The translations under genes and the position numbers were made by a program. Source: Alphaproteobacteria bacterium (GTDB lineage: Bacteria > Pseudomonadota > Alphaproteobacteria > Reyranellales > Reyranellaceae). From it: DNA of 64,000 bases. This document shows, piece after piece, positions 54,812 through 61,764 of the stretch; positions within the stretch are counted from its first letter, which is position 1; each line of letters begins with the position of its first letter. The stretch spans positions 62,001-126,000 of the forward strand of contig JAHBYP010000006.1 in assembly GCA_019635875.1 (NCBI GenBank). The letters run 5' to 3'. A model generated the notes under the pieces. It saw only the letters and a program-made list of their open reading frames with translations. It had not been told where the DNA came from and did no database searches.

Positions 54812-57800
54812 TCAAAAATTTCTTGGGTCACGCGGGAAGCCGACTATCGTCCACAATGGTATGTTGCTGGCCAGCAATCGTCCGTTTCCGTGTCGCATGC
54901 ACTGTCCGAGCCATTCGAACATGCTTACGTTGAGGCGGTGCATGACGCTCTCAGGCTCCTTGTCGGAACCAGCCCACGTATCAATGCCGGTTATGTTGGC
55001 ATGCCACAACTCGTGACTCTGACGGAGGTAGGCGACATCGACTGGAAGCTGCCCGCCCAGCGCCCATGCAGCCACCCGTAGGCCTAGCCAATATTGCCGC
55101 TGACGCTGGTCGACCAATACCGCTCCTGGCCGGTGCGGAAGCAGCGACGTCAACTGCGCAAGACAATCCTGCGGAATGCCTAGAAGCAATTGCCTGTTCC
55201 ACGTCCAACCTGCGAGGCTAGAGGTGCCCAGCAGTTCAATGGCGACCTCAAGTTGGGTATTGGCCTTGTCGGGTGCGTCGACACACAAATCTCGAGATGC
55301 TGTCGAGAAAAATGTGCGGAGACGGTAGGTAACAGCGGGATGCCAAAACCGTCGAATGATGGACGGAGGCTGATTCAGTGCGATGTCGTACAGGGCGCGC
55401 GCGATCACAGCTGTGGCAGCGCGATACAGGACGGACAAGCGAAGATCGACCGCGTCCAGAAGGTCGCCGACCATGTCGAATTGTTCTGGCTTGGTCATTG
55501 ACAATAGCCGCGCGACCTCAAGAATCTCATAGTTTGGAATTGCGAAGTCGACGTACTGCTTGCGGCGAAGAATGCAGTCGACAAGCGAGTCGCAAAGATC
55601 AACTCGGTCGAGCCTCCAAAATGTTCCTGCTAGGTTCGAGGCTCCCGGCATTCCTCTTCTAGTGGCGTTTCTCTCGTATCCCCAGTCAATCGGCGAGAAG
55701 TCGGAGACCACCGCCTTTGCCAGAGTTTCCGGAGCGCCGGACAAAAACCGGGCGAGGCTGTTGGGGTCCAGTTCCGAGGCGCTCTTAGCGAGCCGCTTGG
55801 TATCCACCGCGAGTTCCCCATACAAATTGTCCACGATCGCTTTCTGTCCCTGCTCCGCAGCCGTAGCCAGAAATGATCCAAGATGGTTGAGCCGCGTCTC
55901 AACTGCTCGCGCGGCAAGGCGTTTCGGATCGGCAGCAAGTTCCTTCCATAGGTCGTCGACGAGAGTTCTTTGGCCTTGTCGCATTGCTGTAGTCAGAAAT
56001 GACCCGAGAAGGTGAAGCGGCGTTTCAAGAGCACGGTCGGCAAGGCGTTTCGGGTCCGCAGCGAGTTCCTTCCATAGGTCGTCAACGAGAGTTCCTTGGC
56101 CCTGCCGCATTGCTGTGGCCAGAAATGACCCGAGAAAGTGAAATGGCGTTTCAAAAGCGCGGCACGCAAGACGTCTCCTGTCTGCGGCCAGTTCCCTCCA
56201 CAGATTGTCGACGAGGGCCCCTTGGCCCTGTCTCGCAACATCATGCAGAAAGGACCCGACGTGGCCCAACTGAGTGTTGAAGGCTCGATTGGCAAGGCGT
56301 TTCGGATCTGCGACGAGCTCTCTGCAGAGATCGTCGACGAGGGCTCTTTGACCTTGCTCCGCTGCGGTAGCCAGAAATGACCCGAGATGGTCCAGAGGAG
56401 CCTCGAAGGCACGCGCGGCGAGTCGCCTCGAATCCGCAGCGAGTTCTCTACACAGATCCTTAACGAGGACCTTTTGACCGTGCTTCGCGGCGCTAGCCAA
56501 AAATGACCCGAGGTGGTCAAGCGGCATTTCGAAAGCACGTGCGGCTAAACGTTTCGGGTCCGCGACAAGGGCATCGTATATGTCCCCAATGAGGGTCTTC
56601 CAGCCGCGACTCGAAGCGATGGCGCACAATTCCATAACATTGGAAATTGGCGCCTCGAGCGATCGGGTGACAATCGCGGACCTGCGATGCTCCAATCGGA
56701 TGCAAAGTTCAGCAAGGTCGTTCTCGCAATCGCTCCGACGGAGGGCAGAGAGAGCGGCAACCAGCAATGCCGTGTTCCCGATGACCGCCTCTTCCATGAT
56801 GGCGAGCCGATCCGCGGAGGGATGCATCGCAGCGAGGATAAGACGTCCCCACGATGGCTCGCGCAGTCGGAAGCGAACATGCTGCAGGGCGCCGACGACA
56901 GTCCGTTCGACGAGTGTCGTGGCCAGCAACTCCGACACGTGCACGGGGCTCGGGTGAGGTAAGCAAGTGACGTTGACTTCCAACTCCAGCAGTTCGTCAC
57001 CGAAGACGGCCAAGCACTGGATGTTGTCTAGAGCATACTTGGAAAGGTGACTGAGGTGGCGCTGCCACATCCAAACGGCACCTGCATCCTCCGGCAGTTG
57101 GAATTGACCATGTATCAAATCCACCCGATTCTGAGTGACTGCGACCACAAAGGCGCCAATCTCAGTGCCGTAGGTACTGTGCCACTGTGAGAGCATCGCG
57201 GCTGGCGGCCGCTCTATCAGGTGCTGGGTTGGCAACAGTCGGTCCAGTACGCCTTCGGCAATCCTGCCGAGATCGTCTGACGTTGGTCGTAGCGAGATCG
57301 CGGGATTGTGGGCGTCCCTCTCCAGATCCAACAGGGCGCTGTCGGCAGGCGTTGAAATTGCTCGATCAATCCGGGTAGCTAGCAGCAGCAGTTTGCTGCT
57401 AAGCGGGCGGTCGCGCCACAGGCGCCACAACGCAGCCGCCAACTCTGGATTGAGATGCGCATCGTCAATTACGATAAGGGTATCCGGGCGCGCGATCCGG
57501 GCCAACGCGGCCTGCGGACTGAACAACTGCTCAGCATCGTCGAACGTGGTCCGGCTGAGGAGGATGTGATAGCAGGACCACCCACGATGATCGAATTCGG
57601 CCGCCACTCGGTACGCCAGAGTGGTCTTGCCGACCGATGCCACGTCGAGAACGAACGCCCATCCATGCTCGTCGAGGCGACTCCTTACCTCGGTGTCAGC
57701 TGCGAGATCGGGTACCTTACCGGCCTTGAACTCATCCCAGGACGGGAAAGGATTGCTTAGAGGCGATTCGCCAATCCGCCGAATACGCGGTGCCGAGGGA

Positions 57801-58726
57801 CCGATCCGGACGAAAGGGCTCGATCGGGCAGCCGGGGCAAGGGCAGCGACGATGCCCGGAAGCCGATCGTGACCTTCATAGATGTGCTTGACGAGGGAAG
57901 GCTTCGCCGACTCGTACTCGGGCAACGCCTCAACGGCGGCCTTTGTGCCGAGAAAGTAATCCTCGACTGTAGTTTCGCCAAGGCCGGCCTCTTGTGTCCA
58001 TTGCAATAGGGCGCCCAGATTGGGATCGCTCAGACCACCACCACCACAACCGACATAAACCCAATGCCAAAACATCCAGAGGCCGCGGAGTTCATTCTGT
58101 GCGAGGTTCGCTGCCTTGATTCGTTCGTACGATCTCCTTCCTAAAATGACCGATGAGGGTCGCGACCAATGGCCGTGGATATGGATAATCCCGGTCCGTC
58201 TTCGCGCAACGACTTCAAGAATCTTGAGTGGCTCTTCCCATGTGATGGGTTCGAGCCCAATCGCTTCGTGGAGCAAATCGTCGTAGTTCGTTGTCATGAT
58301 CAGGGCGCCGGCACGCACGAGGTCAGCGACGGCATCAATCGTTCGACGGGATGTTTGATTGATCCTAAGCGACCCAACGGTGTCCCGAAGCCAGGTTGCG
58401 TACTCGGCCCCTTCGGTACCGCCCAGGATTTCCGTTAGGGCATCCCCACGTCTTAACACTTCGTCAAGGTCAAACGGCGTGCTTGGATCGAATGCGCCCT
58501 CGATCAGCTCAGCTTGGGCATCGAGGTTCCTTTGCGAACTCGCGCCGAGTTCGCGGCAGCGCTGGATTCCACTAAGAAGCAGACCTTTCCAGCCCGCAAT
58601 AACCGAGTTGGTCGCGCCAAGCGATATACCCGTGCCTACAACGAGCAAGACGTTGGGACGCGGATCATCCAGCCGTTTGGCGAGCGGCTGTAGTTCTGAA
58701 GGTAAGTCGAGAACCGCCGCCCCCAA
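54812..58726 (-). CDS. SIR2-STAND NTPase repeat protein, candidate Avs/NLR-like antiphage defence
   Basis: A 1304-residue protein. Residues ~20-300 form a SIR2-type domain: NVLLVVGTGISLGATN (G31-T-G), MTTNYDDLLHE (N147, D149) and IIHIHGHW (catalytic-type H184). Residues ~340-650 form a P-loop NTPase of STAND type, with FVLDVASVGKTTL (K367; the first Walker glycine is Asp or Val) and Walker B TLIVIDDAH (D421, D422). Residues 692-985 are seven 42-residue repeats of the form xPLDHLGSFLATAAEQGQ...LAADPKRLAARAFE. A ~320-residue C-terminus follows. Known SIR2-STAND proteins deplete NAD+ on sensing phage proteins; that role here is inferred. The start is TTG 58726, two codons after an in-frame TAG. 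GC is below the neighbours and an IS lies 14 bp from the stop. Confidence 0.75.
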   Translation of the reverse strand: MGAAVLDLPSELQPLAKRLDDPRPNVLLVVGTGISLGATNSVIAGWKGLLLSGIQRCRELGASSQRNLDAQAELIEGAFDPSTPFDLDEVLRRGDALTEILGGTEGAEYATWLRDTVGSLRINQTSRRTIDAVADLVRAGALIMTTNYDDLLHEAIGLEPITWEEPLKILEVVARRRTGIIHIHGHWSRPSSVILGRRSYERIKAANLAQNELRGLWMFWHWVYVGCGGGGLSDPNLGALLQWTQEAGLGETTVEDYFLGTKAAVEALPEYESAKPSLVKHIYEGHDRLPGIVAALAPAARSSPFVRIGPSAPRIRRIGESPLSNPFPSWDEFKAGKVPDLAADTEVRSRLDEHGWAFVLDVASVGKTTLAYRVAAEFDHRGWSCYHILLSRTTFDDAEQLFSPQAALARIARPDTLIVIDDAHLNPELAAALWRLWRDRPLSSKLLLLATRIDRAISTPADSALLDLERDAHNPAISLRPTSDDLGRIAEGVLDRLLPTQHLIERPPAAMLSQWHSTYGTEIGAFVVAVTQNRVDLIHGQFQLPEDAGAVWMWQRHLSHLSKYALDNIQCLAVFGDELLELEVNVTCLPHPSPVHVSELLATTLVERTVVGALQHVRFRLREPSWGRLILAAMHPSADRLAIMEEAVIGNTALLVAALSALRRSDCENDLAELCIRLEHRRSAIVTRSLEAPISNVMELCAIASSRGWKTLIGDIYDALVADPKRLAARAFEMPLDHLGSFLASAAKHGQKVLVKDLCRELAADSRRLAARAFEAPLDHLGSFLATAAEQGQRALVDDLCRELVADPKRLANRAFNTQLGHVGSFLHDVARQGQGALVDNLWRELAADRRRLACRAFETPFHFLGSFLATAMRQGQGTLVDDLWKELAADPKRLADRALETPLHLLGSFLTTAMRQGQRTLVDDLWKELAADPKRLAARAVETRLNHLGSFLATAAEQGQKAIVDNLYGELAVDTKRLAKSASELDPNSLARFLSGAPETLAKAVVSDFSPIDWGYERNATRRGMPGASNLAGTFWRLDRVDLCDSLVDCILRRKQYVDFAIPNYEILEVARLLSMTKPEQFDMVGDLLDAVDLRLSVLYRAATAVIARALYDIALNQPPSIIRRFWHPAVTYRLRTFFSTASRDLCVDAPDKANTQLEVAIELLGTSSLAGWTWNRQLLLGIPQDCLAQLTSLLPHRPGAVLVDQRQRQYWLGLRVAAWALGGQLPVDVAYLRQSHELWHANITGIDTWAGSDKEPESVMHRLNVSMFEWLGQCMRHGNGRLLASNIPLWTIVGFPRDPRNF
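55772..56653 (-). repeat. Seven in-frame 126-bp tandem repeats inside the SIR2-STAND gene
   Basis: Each unit encodes 42 residues, from the first (residues 692-733) to the seventh (944-985). Units four and five differ at only 6 of 42 residues, while the first is the most divergent. The conserved core is LGSFL, the heptad-like QGQ..LVDDL..EL and PKRLA.RA. The following ~20 residues (LDPNSLARFLSG) look like a worn eighth unit. The regular spacing suggests an alpha-helical solenoid, as in sensor arms of STAND proteins. Confidence 0.9.
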
Positions 58727-58756
58727 AGACTATTCATTGGCCACGTGACCTAGGCA

Positions 58757-58784
58757 AGACTAGATCGTGCATCGTCCATGTCAA
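58757..58784 (-). promoter_or_regulatory. Candidate promoter of the SIR2-STAND gene
   Basis: On the minus strand TTGACA (58784-58779, perfect -35) is followed after 16 bases by TAGTCT (58762-58757, partial -10). The predicted start of transcription falls about 25 bases before the TTG start codon, and no ribosome-binding site is visible, so translation may be weak. Confidence 0.5.
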
Positions 58785-58820
58785 CAGATACACGCTCTTG
58801 TTGTATCGCTGCACTGCTGC

Positions 58821-60467
58821 CTACACCACCACCCGCTGCCCCACGACCTGTACCGCCAGCAGCTGCGCCAGCACCTCGACCCCGCGCTTCATGTCCTTCC
58901 GATCCGCGATGTTGCCCAGGCACAGGCGAACGGCGTGCGGCGCCTCGGCGCGGCCGCTGACGAAGGCGTCGGCCGGGGTGACGCGCACGCCCAGTGCTTC
59001 GGCCTCGGCGGCGAAGTCGCGGGCGCGCCAGGGCTCGGGCAGAGTCAGCCAGGCGTGGAAGCAGGCGGCCGGCAGGAACAGCTTGGCGCGGCGTGGGTCG
59101 TCGGCCGGCGGGCGTGATACTGATGCCGTTGGAGTTGAGACCGCGCCGCTGGAGAGGCGGGCGATCGGGGTACCGATTTCGACCAGCCGCAGCCCCTCAC
59201 CCCGACCCTCTCCCCGCTTGCGGGGAGAGGGAGGTGAGACCGTGCCGACATCGACGCCGGCGTCGCCGAAGACCTGCAGCGCGATCTCCTGGCGCTTGCG
59301 GGCTTCCTCGCGCTTGCGGCGCAGCAGCTCGTCGAGCGTGCCGTCGGCGATCCAGCGCGCGGCGATCTCCGCCATCATCGGCGCCGCGGTCCAGCTCGCC
59401 GCCGCCATCGCCGCGCTCAGCCGTCCAAGCAGGCGCGGCGGGGCGTGCATGAAGCCGATGCGCAGGCCGGGCGCGCCCATCTTGCTCAAGCCCGCGAGAT
59501 GGATGGTCTGCTCGGGCGCGAAGGCGGCCAAGGGCGGCGGCGCGTCGAGCGGGAAGTAGCCGTAGACGTCGTCCTCGACCGTCGGCAGATCGTACTGGCG
59601 GATGATCTCGGCGATGCGCCTCCGCCGCGCCTCGCTGATCGTGCGCCCCGTGGGGTTGTGCTGCGTCGGCACGACGTAGAAGGCGCGCGCGTCGCCGGTG
59701 CGGCAGGCGGCCTCGAGCGCCTCGGGCCGCGGGCCGTCGGCATCGCAGGCTACCGGCTTCAGCCGCAGCCGCATCAGCCGCGCCAGGGAAACGATGCCGG
59801 GATAGGTGAGGTCCTCGACCAGCACCGCGTCGCCCGGCGCCGCCAGCGCCGCGAGGGCGATCATCAGCGCGTGCTGCGTGCCGGCGGCGATCAGCACGCG
59901 CGACGGATCGAGCACCGGCCGCTCCGGCTTGGGCAGCATCTGGTAGCGGCGCGTCAGCAGGCTCGCGCCGGCGTCGCGGTGGCGCGGCACGCCCAGCCTG
60001 CCGGTGAATTCCAGAAGCGAGGCGATGTCGTTGCCGCCGGCGATGGCGCGCAGGGTCTCGCGCATCTTCTCGTCCTCGCCGGCCGGCGAGGGCCAGTTCA
60101 TGGCGAGATCGATGACGTTGCTGGTCGGCGCGTCGGTGCGCGCGCGCGGGTCGCCCGTCGGGTTGGAGATCGAGCGCGGCGCCACCGGCTCGGGATAGGG
60201 CAGGGCCGGCGGGCGCACGAAGCTGCCGCGGCCGACCTCGCCATGGATCAGCCCGCGCCGCTCGGCCTCGGCATAGGCCCGCGTGATCGTGCCAACGGTG
60301 CAGCCCAGGTCCCAGGCGAGGTCGCGATGGGTCGGCAGGCGGGTGTGCGGCTCGAGCTTGCCGGAGGCGATGTCGGCGGCCAGCTGGTTGGCGATGGTCA
60401 AATAGAGCGGGGTGGTGGCGCCTTCGACCACCGGCTTCCAGCTCGGGCGCTGCTTGCGGATTGTCAT
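58821..60467 (-). CDS. MocR/PdxR-family GntR-aminotransferase regulator
   Basis: A 548-residue transcription factor. The N-terminal GntR winged helix (residues ~10-80) has LYLTIANQLAADIASGKLEP, RLPTHRDLAWDLGCTVGTIT and GEVGRGSFVR. The rest is a fold-type I aminotransferase domain: AAGTQHALMIALAALAAPGD, VVPTQHNPTGRTISEARRRR, VEDDVYGYFPLDAPP and the PLP lysine in LAGLSKMGAPGLRIGF. About 55 residues after DAGVDVGT are foreign: they derive from a palindromic repeat, read as SPPSPRKRGEGRGEGLRL. It may be non-functional or simply tolerate a loop. Start ATG 60467-60465 lies inside a palindrome ATTGTCATGATGACAAT. Confidence 0.85.
   Translation of the reverse strand: MTIRKQRPSWKPVVEGATTPLYLTIANQLAADIASGKLEPHTRLPTHRDLAWDLGCTVGTITRAYAEAERRGLIHGEVGRGSFVRPPALPYPEPVAPRSISNPTGDPRARTDAPTSNVIDLAMNWPSPAGEDEKMRETLRAIAGGNDIASLLEFTGRLGVPRHRDAGASLLTRRYQMLPKPERPVLDPSRVLIAAGTQHALMIALAALAAPGDAVLVEDLTYPGIVSLARLMRLRLKPVACDADGPRPEALEAACRTGDARAFYVVPTQHNPTGRTISEARRRRIAEIIRQYDLPTVEDDVYGYFPLDAPPPLAAFAPEQTIHLAGLSKMGAPGLRIGFMHAPPRLLGRLSAAMAAASWTAAPMMAEIAARWIADGTLDELLRRKREEARKRQEIALQVFGDAGVDVGTVSPPSPRKRGEGRGEGLRLVEIGTPIARLSSGAVSTPTASVSRPPADDPRRAKLFLPAACFHAWLTLPEPWRARDFAAEAEALGVRVTPADAFVSGRAEAPHAVRLCLGNIADRKDMKRGVEVLAQLLAVQVVGQRVVV
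59188..59242. repeat. Palindromic repeat inserted in frame in the MocR gene
   Basis: CCCTCACCCCGACCCTCTCC and CCGCTTGCGGGGAGAGGGAG form a strong hairpin core related to family A but of the CTCTCCCCGC...GCGGGGAGAG subtype. It lies entirely inside coding sequence, read in the sense SPPSPRKRGEGRGEG, without breaking the frame. Confidence 0.8.
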
Positions 60468-60546
60468 GATGACAATGCTCCCTTTCAGGGCGCTGTGACC
60501 CAATGGCCGGGGTTTTATTCGATGGGACAAATGGTGACAATGCCCC
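60467..60546. promoter_or_regulatory. Candidate MocR operator: two direct repeats
   Basis: TGaTGACAATGCtCC at 60467-60481 and TGgTGACAATGCcCC at 60532-60546 are near-identical direct repeats 65 bp apart. The first also belongs to a perfect palindrome ATTGTCAT-G-ATGACAAT overlapping the MocR start codon. Known MocR regulators bind direct repeats in their own promoters, so autoregulation is plausible. Confidence 0.5.
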
Positions 60547-60588
60547 GAACATGTGCGCACACAATCGGATTGTCTCTATCTTCACCCT

Positions 60589-60690
60589 GTCGTCCTGAGC
60601 GCAGCGAAGGACCCCGCGGTATCTCGTCCAAAGCGTGCTGCCGTGCCTGTCCGCACCACCGCGAGGTCCTTCGCTGTGCTCAGGACGACG
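60589..60690. repeat. Dispersed palindrome family B, GTCGTCC subtype
   Basis: GTCGTCCTGAGCGCAGCGAA and TTCGCTGTGCTCAGGACGAC are near-complementary arms with about 60 bases between them. It lies between the divergent MocR and aroE genes. Confidence 0.8.
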
Positions 60691-60746
60691 GAGGGGCGGG
60701 AGCGGCCGGGACAGCGGCGGGCTTTCGCGCCTAGGATGCGCCGGCC

Positions 60747-61631
60747 ATGGACGAGCCGTCCCGACCGCCCAATCCGACGCCGAGATCCCTGCTGCTGGGG
60801 CTGATCGGCGCGCCGATCGCCAGCTCGGCGGCGCCGCACATGCACCAGAGCGCCGGCGCGGCGCTGGGGCTGCGCACGCATTACCAGCTGATCGAGCGCG
60901 TGGGCGCGCATCGCGGCGATCTGCGCGCCATGCTCGAGGGCGTGCGGCTGCTGGGCTTCGCCGGCGTCAATGTCACCTTTCCCTACAAGGAGGCGGTGGT
61001 GACGCTGCTCGACGCGCTGGCGCCGGGCATCGCGGCTTTAGGCGCGGTCAATACTGTGGTGGTCGGCCGCGACCAGCGGCTCACCGGGCACAACACCGAT
61101 TCGACCGGCTTCGCGCGCGCCCTGCGCGAGGTGATCGGCGCCGACCTCGGCGGGCCGGTGGCGCTGGTCGGCGCCGGCGGCGTCGGCCGCGCCATCGGCT
61201 TCGCGCTGGCGGGCATGACCGTGCCGCAGCTGCGCGTCTTCGATCGCGACAGGGCCAAGGCCGAGGCGCTGGTCGCGGCGCTCGGCGGCGGCGCGGTGCT
61301 CGCGGCGTCGGTCGACAAGGCGCTCGACGGCGCCGCCGGCGTGATCAACGCCACGCCGATCGGCATGCTGCCTGACACCGGCTGCCCGGTGCCCGTGGCG
61401 GCGCTCAAGCCCGCGATGTGGGTCGCCGACGTGGTCTACACGCCGCTGTGGACGCCGCTGTTGCTGGCGGCGCGCGAGCGCGGCTGCCGCGTGATGACCG
61501 GCCGCGAGCTCTGCGTCTTCCAGGCCTGCGACGCCTTCCAGCTGTTTACCGGGCTGGAGCCGCCGGTGAGCGTGATCGGCGAGGCCTTCGACCAGATCAT
61601 GCGCCGCCGCGCCGGCGTGCGCGAGGTGTGA
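60747..61631 (+). CDS. aroE: Shikimate dehydrogenase (AroE family)
   Basis: A 294-residue NADP-dependent enzyme of the aromatic amino-acid pathway, reducing 3-dehydroshikimate. It has LGLIGAPIASSAAPHMHQSA (shikimate-binding start; canonical SxSPxxHN reads SAAPHMHQ), GVNVTFPYKEAV (catalytic lysine), GHNTDSTGFARAL (conserved aspartate), GGPVALVGAGGVGRAIGFAL (Rossmann loop) and INATPIGM. The first-motif changes could indicate quinate or a broader substrate (YdiB/RifI-like). It is likely a second aroE copy if the genome keeps a housekeeping one. It is convergent with the iron-ADH-like gene across a palindrome. Confidence 0.85.
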   Translation: MDEPSRPPNPTPRSLLLGLIGAPIASSAAPHMHQSAGAALGLRTHYQLIERVGAHRGDLRAMLEGVRLLGFAGVNVTFPYKEAVVTLLDALAPGIAALGAVNTVVVGRDQRLTGHNTDSTGFARALREVIGADLGGPVALVGAGGVGRAIGFALAGMTVPQLRVFDRDRAKAEALVAALGGGAVLAASVDKALDGAAGVINATPIGMLPDTGCPVPVAALKPAMWVADVVYTPLWTPLLLAARERGCRVMTGRELCVFQACDAFQLFTGLEPPVSVIGEAFDQIMRRRAGVREV

Positions 61632-61634
61632 GCT

Positions 61635-61761
61635 CCCTTCCCCCGGAGGGGGAAGGTGGCGCGCGCAGCGCGATGGAAGGGGGATGCTTCAACGAAGTCG
61701 GTGTCCGTCTTCGGCATCCCCCTTCCGCCCTTCGGGCACCTTCCCCCTCCGGGGGAAGGAG
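61635..61761. repeat. Dispersed palindrome family A, full copy
   Basis: Left CTTCCCCCGGAGGGGGAAGG and right CTTCCCCCTCCGGGGGAAGG with inner arms GGGGGATGC/GCATCCCCC. It fills the gap between the convergent aroE and iron-ADH-like genes. Confidence 0.85.
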
Positions 61762-61764
61762 GCT

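Noticed and set aside
55772..56653. Tandem repeats considered as a CRISPR-like array
   Set aside because: The units are contiguous without spacers, exactly 126 bp, and in frame, so they are protein repeats.
58250..58270. GGTTCGAGCCC, resembling a tRNA T-arm
   Set aside because: No acceptor stem or anticodon arm surrounds it and it lies inside the SIR2 coding region.
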